Origin: a bacterium
Lineage (GTDB): Bacteria; Desulfobacterota; GWC2-55-46; S146-80; JALXFI01
Assembly (NCBI GenBank): GCA_027069035.1
Contig: JALXFI010000053.1
Coordinates: 1-8,409, forward strand
Direction of reading: 5' to 3'
Length of the DNA stretch: 8,409 nt
The position numbers and the translations under genes were made by a program. Below, in pieces: positions 1 to 5,962 of the stretch (its first letter is position 1; each line of letters begins with the position of its first letter). Below the pieces are notes generated by a model, which ran no database searches, had not been told where the DNA came from, and was given only the letters and a program-made list of their open reading frames with translations.

Positions 1-559
1 GGCCAATATATTTTTAAAGACCGGCGCCCTTTCACTGGCGGTAAGGCCATGGTTTTATTCTCTTTTAAGCGGTTTTATTTCGCAATTTAAATACACAGAG
101 ACACACTATGATTTTGACTCATACGCCTATACTCCTTTTCAGGCCGGGCTTGGGGCGTCTCTGTTTAAGGATGCGCATGGTATCTTTGAATGCAGATACA
201 GAAACGGCATATATCTTCACAGGGAACTCTCAGGGCTTGGCGGGGTCTTGCTTCCTGATATATCTAAAGAATCAAAACCGGTTTTTAATCAGTTCCCTCT
301 TTTGATAGACGATGTGTCGAAAAGAGACGATGTTTTCAAGACGCTTGTGAACGAAGGAATCGAGGCTACAACACTTTATCCAGAGCCGGTACACAGGGTT
401 CACAAGATTGGATATGAGGTCGCCAAGGAGCCTTTTCCAAATGCGGAATATATGTCAAAAAGACTCCTTCTTATCCCGACACATCCTTATATGGAAGAAA
501 AGGATCTGAAAAAAGCGGTGGATGTGATCAAGAACACTCTCGGACAAACCGATATGTAA
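1..559 (+). CDS. DegT/DnrJ/EryC1/StrS-type sugar aminotransferase, C-terminal part (5' end outside window)
   Basis: The reading frame is open from base 2 to the TAA at 557-559 and gives about 185 residues, the C-terminal half of a PLP-dependent sugar aminotransferase. These enzymes transaminate nucleotide keto-sugars (usually UDP- or dTDP-4-keto-6-deoxy sugars) in the cytoplasm for surface glycans. The family assignment rests on the small-domain pattern. A segment like FQAGLGASLF is followed by an Arg/Asn-rich stretch, then FPLLIDD, GIEATTLYPEPVH and the terminal RLLLIPTHPYMEEKDL, all typical of DegT-family C-termini. The catalytic lysine and cofactor pocket lie upstream of the window, so activity cannot be judged. 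An ATG at 248 lies in this frame but is internal, because clear family sequence precedes it. The gene is followed by about 250 bases without coding sequence, so it may end a separate transcription unit. It is distinct from the complete DegT-type gene at 5959. Substrate is unknown. Confidence 0.85.
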   Translation, partial: ANIFLKTGALSLAVRPWFYSLLSGFISQFKYTETHYDFDSYAYTPFQAGLGASLFKDAHGIFECRYRNGIYLHRELSGLGGVLLPDISKESKPVFNQFPLLIDDVSKRDDVFKTLVNEGIEATTLYPEPVHRVHKIGYEVAKEPFPNAEYMSKRLLLIPTHPYMEEKDLKKAVDVIKNTLGQTDM

Positions 560-614
560 AGAGAGATTAAAGAATTGTATGACTACTATTGAATCAACTC
601 GACGTATTAAAAGC

Positions 615-766
615 AGGCTTCAATTATTCTTAAAGCGGAACTCATCGGGAGCATTGGGGGCGATTTAAGCCACAGGCTTCATTCCCCACCTGTCACGCTT
701 AGTGTGACCTGTGAACCCCGATAGGGTCAATGCGTAGATGGTAACGCAAAAGGATAATTGAAGCCT
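615..766. ncRNA. Putative structured RNA leader or small inverted-repeat (MITE-like) element; family unknown
   Basis: Bases 615-631 and 750-766 form a 17-bp inverted repeat with one G-T wobble (628/753). Inside it more complementarity is visible: 644-649 (ATCGGG) with 717-722 (CCCGAT), 671-676 (CACAGG) with 708-713 (CCTGTG), 692-696 (GTCAC) with 704-708 (GTGAC), 651-656 (GCATTG) with 728-733 (CAATGC) and 732-735 with 744-747. The 644-649 and 651-656 pairings cross, so both together would be a pseudoknot. The octamer AGGCTTCA occurs at 615-622 and again at 674-681, so the closing arm TGAAGCCT (759-766) could pair with either copy, an arrangement that permits two alternative folds. It sits 48 bases before the radical SAM start, in the place of a 5' leader. 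It does not match the TPP, FMN, SAM, cobalamin, glycine or c-di-GMP-I consensus cores as I know them. A non-autonomous transposable element is an equal alternative, but no flanking target duplication is obvious. Strand is undetermined. Confidence 0.4.
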
Positions 767-803
767 TACAAAATGTCTTTTGTTAAGTTAACGCGATAAC
801 CAT

Positions 804-808
804 AAGGA
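804..808 (+). promoter_or_regulatory. Ribosome binding site of the radical SAM gene
   Basis: AAGGA lies 5 bases before the ATG at 814. It supports that start over the out-of-frame ATG at 810. Confidence 0.7.
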
Positions 809-813
809 AATGC

Positions 814-1995
814 ATGAGCGGAATCTTTATAATACCGACAAAAAATCTTAAGAGGATATTTAAGAAATCCATAAGACAGCCGGGTTATGCCTTAAGCGCA
901 TTTTTAAAGAGATTCAGATCCTATATGACCTATCTCTTTGGAAGGGGCTGCAGCGCCCCGCCGGAGACTATATCTCTTTTTCTTACCCGAAGATGCAATC
1001 TGCGCTGCACAATGTGCGGGCAATGGGGAGAGAGCGGAAGTTTTAAGGGGCTGGAGAGTAAAGTCTTAAAGGATGAATTAAGCATAGAGGACGTAAAGAT
1101 GCTTTTATATGACCTTAAGGGTTTTAGACCCAATATCACGCTTTTCGGCGGGGAACCCATGCTCTATCCACACTGGATTGAGGTCGTGAGACTCTCAAAA
1201 AAGCTTGGAATGAGGTGCAATATGGTCTCCAACTGTGTACTTTTAAAGAGATACGCAGAGGAGATCCTGGATGCCGGTCTTGACGAGATAATACTCTCTC
1301 TTGACGGCCCTCAAGATATACACGAATCTATGAGAGGGGTGGATGGAACCTTTGGCAGGGTAATGGAAGGGGTTGGTCTTCTTAACAGGAAAAAGAGGGA
1401 GAGAAATCTTAAAAAACCGATGATAAATATAAACTGCACGATATACGAAGCCAATTACGAGAGACTTGAAGAGGTGGTCGGCGTTGCGGAGGGTATAGGG
1501 GCGGATGCAGTGACCTTCCATCACTTTCTTTTCCTCAGCAAGGATATGTGCGACCGCCATAACGGTTTTTTTGAGCCTAAGTTCGGGAACCGGTGCGGCG
1601 ATTGGTACGGCTTTGTACGTAAAGAGCTTCCGTCTATAGATACTGAACGCCTTATCGAGATTTTTGAAAAGATAAGGAATAAAAAATCGGATGTTGATGT
1701 GTCGTTCTATCCCAATTTTACGGACGATGAGATAAGGAGATATTACACTGGCTGGGAGTTTGAATCAAGCTCTTATCCAAACAGGTGCCTAAGCCTATGG
1801 ATGGCGGCATACATATTCCCCGACGGTTCGGTAAGGCCTTACCATTCAATGGAGTTTGTTCCGGGGAATATAAAAGAAGAAGCGTTTACGCATATATGGA
1901 ATAACAAGAGGTACAGAGAATACAGAAGGACGGTAAAGGCTATAAAACGTTTTCCCGTCTGTTCAAAGGGCTGTACGGAGTTGTATAGATATTGA
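814..1995 (+). CDS. Radical SAM protein with degenerate SPASM-like C-terminal domain
   Basis: The product has 393 residues. The radical SAM core is plain: Cys61, Cys65 and Cys68 form the CX3CX2C motif (CNLRCTMC) that binds the catalytic 4Fe-4S cluster. GGEP at 112-115 contacts the SAM amino group, and a strand with LSLDGP (161-166) follows. A basic N-terminal extension of about 45 residues precedes the core. The C-terminal part (about 325-393) resembles a SPASM/twitch domain, with Cys325, PDGSVRPYHS, GNI, a Trp at 362 and Cys383/Cys387. The position where family members usually have Cys after the PDG-x-x-x-P segment is Tyr343, so the auxiliary cluster site looks reduced or lost. SPASM proteins modify peptides or small molecules. 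Its place at the head of a glycan operon suggests a sugar- or lipid-linked substrate, but that is inference and the substrate cannot be named. The start is fixed by an AAGGA site. The gap to the next gene is 59 bases. Confidence 0.85.
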   Translation: MSGIFIIPTKNLKRIFKKSIRQPGYALSAFLKRFRSYMTYLFGRGCSAPPETISLFLTRRCNLRCTMCGQWGESGSFKGLESKVLKDELSIEDVKMLLYDLKGFRPNITLFGGEPMLYPHWIEVVRLSKKLGMRCNMVSNCVLLKRYAEEILDAGLDEIILSLDGPQDIHESMRGVDGTFGRVMEGVGLLNRKKRERNLKKPMININCTIYEANYERLEEVVGVAEGIGADAVTFHHFLFLSKDMCDRHNGFFEPKFGNRCGDWYGFVRKELPSIDTERLIEIFEKIRNKKSDVDVSFYPNFTDDEIRRYYTGWEFESSSYPNRCLSLWMAAYIFPDGSVRPYHSMEFVPGNIKEEAFTHIWNNKRYREYRRTVKAIKRFPVCSKGCTELYRY

Positions 1996-2043
1996 TAAGA
2001 CAGCCAGTCCTTTAACCTGCAGGATGATATAAAGGTCGCTTAC

Positions 2044-2050
2044 AGGAGGT
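2044..2050 (+). promoter_or_regulatory. Strong Shine-Dalgarno that points to an ATT start codon
   Basis: AGGAGGT is a near-perfect anti-16S match and ends 4 bases before the ATT at 2055. No ATG, GTG or TTG lies in any useful position behind it in the glycosyltransferase frame, so it argues for initiation at ATT. Confidence 0.8.
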
Positions 2051-2054
2051 TTTT

Positions 2055-3215
2055 ATTAAGGTTCTTCACATAATAACACGGCTTGAACGCGGGGGCTCGT
2101 CAAGGGCGGTGCTTGATCTTTTAAAGGGCCTTAAAGAAAAGAGGTGCGATGTTGCCCTGCTTGCAGGGCCAACGGTTATACCGGAGGTTGATGTTAAAGC
2201 CTTTAAAGATGAAACGGGCATACCGGTGAAGATAATAAAACAGCTTAAAAGGGATATCGCTCCATTTAGTGATCTTATTGCACTGTGCCGGATTATTTTT
2301 ACTATAAAAAAGGAAAGGCCCGACATACTCCACACACACACCTCAAAGGCCGGTTTTCTTGGAAGGCTTGCCGGATTTATCACCCACGTGCCTTTTGTAG
2401 TGCATACGCCGCACGGACATATATTTTACGGTTATTTTTCTAAATGGAAGACTTTATTTTACATATTGCTCGAGAAGATCGCATCTGTATTCTCCGACCG
2501 GATAGTGACGCTCACCCCCCTTGAAAGGGATGATTACATAAGGCTTAAAATAGCAAATAAGGATAAAATAAGGACTATTCATTGCGGTATTAATGTGAAG
2601 CAGTATATGAATAAAAGTTTGCAAAACTTTAATATAAGAGATGAATTTAATATTAAAAAAACTTCTCCTCTTATAGGGTGGGTCGGTAGATTTGAGCCTG
2701 TCAAGGGTTGTTTCAATTTCTTGGAGGCATGTGCCATGCTTGCAAAGGATTTTCCTGATGCAAGATTTCTTATGGCAGGTGACGGCAGTATGAGGGAGGA
2801 TATAGAATTATATGTAAAGAACGGAATATTAAAAGGAAGATTGTTTCTTGCCGGATACAGGGGCGATGTAGTAAGTATTATGAAAGGCATCGATGTGTTT
2901 GTGCTTTCTTCTGTAAACGAGGGGCTTGGTATGGTTATCGTTGAGGCGATGGCGGCCGGAAAACCTGTGGTAGCTACAGATGTCGGCGGCGTCTCGGAGG
3001 TTGTTATCGATAATGTTACAGGTATCCTTGTGCCGCCCAACAGGCCGGAAGCTCTGGCTCAAGCCGTAAAAAATATACTTTCCGACAAAGGGCTTGCCAG
3101 GGAATTCGGAGAGGCGGGGAGAAAGAGGGCGGCGCTTTTTGACACCGAGGTTATGGTGGATAAAACACTTAAGCTTTACAACGAGTTAACCGATATACCA
3201 GACAATGTACAATAA
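2055..3215 (+). CDS. GT4-family glycosyltransferase (GT-B fold), probable ATT start
   Basis: The product has 386 residues if translation begins at ATT 2055, the usual length for retaining GT-B enzymes of family GT4. It would transfer a sugar from a nucleotide donor to a lipid-linked glycan at the cytoplasmic membrane face. The N-terminus MKVLHIITRLERGGSSRA carries the expected first strand and glycine-rich acceptor loop. HTHTSKAG (93-100) and VVHTPHGHIFYG follow in the N-terminal domain. The C-terminal donor domain starts near VGRFEPVKG (210-218) and holds the E-x7-E signature at Glu289 and Glu297 (EGLGMVIVEAMAAGKPVVA). The start is decided by exclusion. The frame has a TGA at 2025-2027, and between it and the conserved N-terminus there is no ATG, GTG or TTG, whereas ATT stands 4 bases after AGGAGGT. 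A GTG at 2109 would delete the conserved first 18 residues and has no binding site. The 3' end overlaps the next gene by 11 bases. Donor and acceptor sugars are unknown. Confidence 0.9.
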   Translation: MKVLHIITRLERGGSSRAVLDLLKGLKEKRCDVALLAGPTVIPEVDVKAFKDETGIPVKIIKQLKRDIAPFSDLIALCRIIFTIKKERPDILHTHTSKAGFLGRLAGFITHVPFVVHTPHGHIFYGYFSKWKTLFYILLEKIASVFSDRIVTLTPLERDDYIRLKIANKDKIRTIHCGINVKQYMNKSLQNFNIRDEFNIKKTSPLIGWVGRFEPVKGCFNFLEACAMLAKDFPDARFLMAGDGSMREDIELYVKNGILKGRLFLAGYRGDVVSIMKGIDVFVLSSVNEGLGMVIVEAMAAGKPVVATDVGGVSEVVIDNVTGILVPPNRPEALAQAVKNILSDKGLAREFGEAGRKRAALFDTEVMVDKTLKLYNELTDIPDNVQ

Positions 3216-4671
3216 AAATATTTTATATAAGAAAATACTGTTTTTACTGCTATTTTCCTCCATGTTTTTTCTTCTGCTCTCAACAGCTTATGGCGATGAT
3301 GGGGGGTGGGTAAATGGAGTGGTGCACCTCCATACAAGAGCCGGGGACCGCAACGGCGTTTATACGCCGCTGGAGCTTGCAAAAAAGGCAAAACAATACA
3401 ATCTTGGAGTTGTCATACTAAGCGACCATGATAATGAGAGGGTCGAGTACGGCATCTTCCCCTTAAGGAAGATAATAAAAAAACGGATTGAGAGGAAATC
3501 GATACTTACCCATGGGGCTCAAAACTATGTTAATGATGTAAAACTTGCCGATGAGGCCTATCCTGATCTTGTGATGATGCCCGGAGTAGAGGCCGCACCA
3601 GCCTATTACTGGCATGGAAGCGTGTTAACTAAAGATCTCTCCCTTAGAAACTGGCATAAGCATATGCTTGTCATCGGGCTTGACAAGGCGTCCGACATAG
3701 CCGGCATCCCTTCCGTCGGCAAAGGCTGGCCGGAAAAAAAAGTTTTTATCTCTGTCCTCTGCCTCTGGCCGATATTGACATTACTCCTTGGATTCTATCT
3801 TGTTCTTTACAAACGGTGCAAGACATTAAGATATTCCACCCTTAAATTTAAAGACTGGATAAGGCCTTACAGGTTTATAGGGCTTGCCGTTATCATCATA
3901 AGTGTCCTTTTTATTATAAATAATTTTCCTTTTCATGCGCCGAAATACGATCAGTATCACGGCGACCCGGGGACAGGGCCTTATCAGGCGCTTATAGACT
4001 ATGTGAATAAAAAAGGCGGGCTTACCTTCTGGAACCATACGGATGCTACATTCAGGACCAATATAAACGGAGTAAAGGTCTTTACCCCGCCTCACTCCGA
4101 AGACCTTCTTCTGACGCACGGTTACACGGGTTTTGTCGGCCTGTTGGAAGGGAAAAAGGTCAGTGCTCCCGGCGGCATATGGGACGGGCTTCTTAAAGAA
4201 TATCTTGAAGGCAGGCGTGAGAAACCCGTATGGGTGATAGGCGAACTTGATTACAGGGAAGGCGACTGGATAGGGGAGACTCAGACCGTCTTTTACCTTA
4301 AGGAAAGGACAAGGGCGGGGGTTGTTGATGCGCTTAAAAACGGGAGGGTTTATGCGGTTACAGGCCTGCCTTATAAGCCTCAAATAGAGTCATTTTATGG
4401 ATGGGACGAAAAGGGCAAAGAGTGGAAGGTGATGGGCGGCGCCGTTTATGTAAAGGAGAATATCAGGCTCAAGATAAAGGTTGCATATAAAGGCAGGAGA
4501 GGACTTAAACTGAGATTGATTAAAGAGGGCAGGGTTGTTGCGGAGTGGCCTTTTAAAAAGGAACTTGAATTAGAATGGAATGAGCCTGTAAGAAATGATA
4601 CATATTACAGGCTTGACATAGATTCTTTATTGATAAGTAATCCTATATTTGTTAAAAGGTTTGTGAAGTGA
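3205..4671 (+). CDS. Membrane-anchored PHP-domain (CehA/McbA-like) metallohydrolase with inserted transmembrane hairpin
   Basis: The product has 488 residues. Residues 8-30 are a basic-then-hydrophobic signal peptide or anchor ending near TAYG. A PHP-type metal site follows: His41/His43 (HLHT), Asp74-His75 (SDHDN), Glu129 (PGVEA) and His151/His153 (HKHM). The fold is then broken by two hydrophobic segments, about 179-202 and 224-241, joined by a Lys/Arg-rich loop (203-223). It resumes with His278 (WNHTD) and Asp349 (GELDY). A beta-rich tail (about 400-488) ends the protein. The positive loop predicts a cytoplasmic hairpin turn, so both halves of the catalytic domain would lie outside the membrane. 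PHP proteins are metal-dependent phosphoesterases or hydrolases, and the early motifs look closest to the CehA/McbA group. The usual final Asp-x-His reads Asp-Tyr-Arg here (349-351), so the metal site may be altered. Substrate is unknown. A role on exported glycan is inferred from the operon. The gene starts inside the glycosyltransferase gene without a clear ribosome binding site, which suggests coupled translation. Confidence 0.75.
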   Translation: MYNKNILYKKILFLLLFSSMFFLLLSTAYGDDGGWVNGVVHLHTRAGDRNGVYTPLELAKKAKQYNLGVVILSDHDNERVEYGIFPLRKIIKKRIERKSILTHGAQNYVNDVKLADEAYPDLVMMPGVEAAPAYYWHGSVLTKDLSLRNWHKHMLVIGLDKASDIAGIPSVGKGWPEKKVFISVLCLWPILTLLLGFYLVLYKRCKTLRYSTLKFKDWIRPYRFIGLAVIIISVLFIINNFPFHAPKYDQYHGDPGTGPYQALIDYVNKKGGLTFWNHTDATFRTNINGVKVFTPPHSEDLLLTHGYTGFVGLLEGKKVSAPGGIWDGLLKEYLEGRREKPVWVIGELDYREGDWIGETQTVFYLKERTRAGVVDALKNGRVYAVTGLPYKPQIESFYGWDEKGKEWKVMGGAVYVKENIRLKIKVAYKGRRGLKLRLIKEGRVVAEWPFKKELELEWNEPVRNDTYYRLDIDSLLISNPIFVKRFVK

Positions 4672-5345
4672 TTGCAGCGGTACATCAGCCCCAGTTTATG
4701 CCGTGGCTGGGGTATTTTCACAAGATGGACAGCGCCGATGTCTTTGTATATCTCGATAACGTCCAGTTTAAAAAAAACGAGTACCAGAACAGGAACAGGA
4801 TAAAGACCTCTCAGGGATGGCAGTGGCTTACTGTTCCGGTAAACTACAGCTTTGGAGAAAGGATCAATCAGGTAAGGATCGATAGTTCTAAAGACTGGAA
4901 GAAGAAACACTTAAAAAGCATTGAGATGAACTATTCCAAAGCACCTTATTTTGATGAATACTTTCCAATGGTGGAAAGATTATATGGTGGAGATTATGAA
5001 TATTTGTATGAAGTAAATATAGCATCGGTTGAACTGCTCTCAGGCCTTATAGGCATTAAAAAACCGGCATACAGGGCATCTGAAATAAATGGATTGAGGG
5101 ATGACCAGAATCTGAGGCTTCTTGATATATGCAAAGCCCTTGGCGCCGACACTTATCTGTCCGGCGGGGCAGGCAGGGATTATATGGATTTGACTGTGTT
5201 TAAAGATGAAGGTGTGGATGTTGTTTTTCAGGACTTTACCCACCCTTCATATGCCCAGTTATACGGAGAATTTACCCCGTTTATGTCTTTACTCGATATT
5301 TTGTTTAACTGTGGAGAAAAGAGTCTAACCATATTGAGAGGTTAA
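4668..5345 (+). CDS. WbqC-family protein
   Basis: The product has 225 residues, a usual full length for the WbqC-like family, which is found in O-antigen and capsule clusters. Its biochemical role is not firmly established as far as I know. The signature HQPQFMPWLGYFHKM stands at residues 6-20, matching the family's HQPxYxPWxG start. Other family features are FKKNEYQNRNRI (34-45), WLTVPV (53-58), the glycine-rich YLSGGAGRDYMD (163-174) and the C-terminal FTPFMSLLDILFNCG (202-216). No signal peptide or membrane segment is seen, so it is cytoplasmic. The start is GTG at 4668. Its last two bases form the first two of the upstream stop TGA (4669-4671), a 4-base overlap that indicates translational coupling, and a weak AAAAGG stands 8 bases before it. 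WbqC genes often lie beside aminosugar genes, and here the next two encode a deacetylase and an aminotransferase, so a role in amino-group modification is a reasonable guess. Confidence 0.85.
   Translation: MIAAVHQPQFMPWLGYFHKMDSADVFVYLDNVQFKKNEYQNRNRIKTSQGWQWLTVPVNYSFGERINQVRIDSSKDWKKKHLKSIEMNYSKAPYFDEYFPMVERLYGGDYEYLYEVNIASVELLSGLIGIKKPAYRASEINGLRDDQNLRLLDICKALGADTYLSGGAGRDYMDLTVFKDEGVDVVFQDFTHPSYAQLYGEFTPFMSLLDILFNCGEKSLTILRG
5336..5341 (+). promoter_or_regulatory. Ribosome binding site of the PIG-L gene
   Basis: GAGAGG lies 6 bases before the ATG at 5348, inside the end of the WbqC-family gene. It is the clearest internal site of the coupled part of the operon. Confidence 0.65.
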
Positions 5346-5347
5346 AA

Positions 5348-5962
5348 ATGAATATACTTGCCATAGGCGCTCATCCCGATGATATAGAGATAGGGTGTTC
5401 GGGCACACTTATGAAGTACAGGAGGAACGGGGCTGAGATATACCTTTTTATTACATCCGACGGCTCTTCAGGAGGGGATGCGTCGATAAGGCGTGATGAG
5501 CAGATGAGATCGGCCGATATCATAGGTGTGAAGGATGTTTTCTGGGGGGGGTATAAAGATACAAGGATAGAGTTGAATAAAGAACTTATCGATAAAATAG
5601 AAGGTTGCATGGCAAATATAAAGCCTAACTTTATATTTGTAAGCAATCCTGAGGATACTCATCAGGACCACCGTAATCTGACGAATGCAGTTTTATCCGC
5701 CACCCGCTACACAAAAAATGTTCTATTTTATGAAGTCCCTACCTCTGTTAATTTCAACCCGAATGTATTCGTTGATATTTCAGACATGTTTGAGGATAAG
5801 ATAAGGTGTCTTGAGGCGCACTCGTCTCAGGTTACAAGGACGCATATCGAGGGGCTCTCGATACTCGATATAGCCAAGGCTTCGGCTCAGTTCAGGGGTA
5901 CTCAGGGCAGGGTGAGGTTTGCAGAAGGATTTAGTTCTTTAAGACTTTTTATCAATATATGA
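5348..5962 (+). CDS. PIG-L/LmbE-family deacetylase
   Basis: The product has 204 residues and belongs to the PIG-L (LmbE-like) zinc-dependent de-N-acetylases, which remove acetyl groups from GlcNAc-type sugars (GlcNAc-PI, GlcNAc-malate and related compounds). The N-terminal metal motif AHPDD-x-E is complete: His9, Asp11, Asp12 and Glu14, with the following GCSGT. The second metal motif H-x-D-H is present as His105, Asp107 and His108 (PEDTHQDHRN). No signal peptide is seen, so it should act in the cytoplasm on a nucleotide sugar or lipid-linked sugar. It starts 2 bases after the WbqC-family stop and overlaps the next gene by 4 bases (ATGA). A run of eight G (5544-5551) encodes Trp-Gly-Gly at 66-68; a slip in it would frameshift the gene. 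Members differ widely in substrate, so the exact sugar cannot be named. Its place next to an aminotransferase suggests aminosugar tailoring. Confidence 0.9.
   Translation: MNILAIGAHPDDIEIGCSGTLMKYRRNGAEIYLFITSDGSSGGDASIRRDEQMRSADIIGVKDVFWGGYKDTRIELNKELIDKIEGCMANIKPNFIFVSNPEDTHQDHRNLTNAVLSATRYTKNVLFYEVPTSVNFNPNVFVDISDMFEDKIRCLEAHSSQVTRTHIEGLSILDIAKASAQFRGTQGRVRFAEGFSSLRLFINI

Larger units (their letters stand above)
560..813. other. Intergenic region with a folded element
   Basis: This 254-base stretch between the aminotransferase stop and the radical SAM start has no credible reading frame on either strand. It holds the inverted-repeat element at 615-766 and, near its 3' end, the ribosome binding site of the next gene. 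I looked for -35/-10 promoter pairs in 560-614 and 767-803 and saw none with good matches and spacing. A promoter is still expected somewhere here if the downstream operon is transcribed independently. No stem followed by a T-run is present, so I cannot place an intrinsic terminator for the upstream gene. Confidence 0.7.

Noticed and set aside
108..305. Open frame of 65 codons near the window start
   Set aside because: It overlaps the aminotransferase tail in another frame and has no family resemblance; the aminotransferase frame is continuous through it.
560..614. Sigma-70-type promoter ahead of the operon
   Set aside because: TTGTAT at 575 and TATTAA at 605 look like elements, but their spacing does not give a usable -35/-10 pair.
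615..766. Known riboswitch (TPP, FMN, SAM, cobalamin, glycine, c-di-GMP-I)
   Set aside because: The conserved core sequences of these classes as I remember them are not present; only general fold-like complementarity is seen.
750..780. Intrinsic terminator at the 3' arm of the inverted repeat
   Set aside because: The arm is not followed by a T-run, and the loop between the arms is over 100 bases.
2016..2023. CCTGCAGG palindrome in the spacer before the glycosyltransferase
   Set aside because: An 8-base palindrome occurs by chance and has no loop or partner sequence to suggest a function.
2109..2111. GTG as start of the glycosyltransferase
   Set aside because: It removes the conserved first strand and GG loop and has no Shine-Dalgarno, whereas ATT 2055 has an excellent one.
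2066..2383. Minus-strand open frames under the glycosyltransferase and similar antisense frames under the other genes
   Set aside because: They are shadows of strongly recognised + strand genes, with low-complexity or meaningless translations and no ribosome binding sites.
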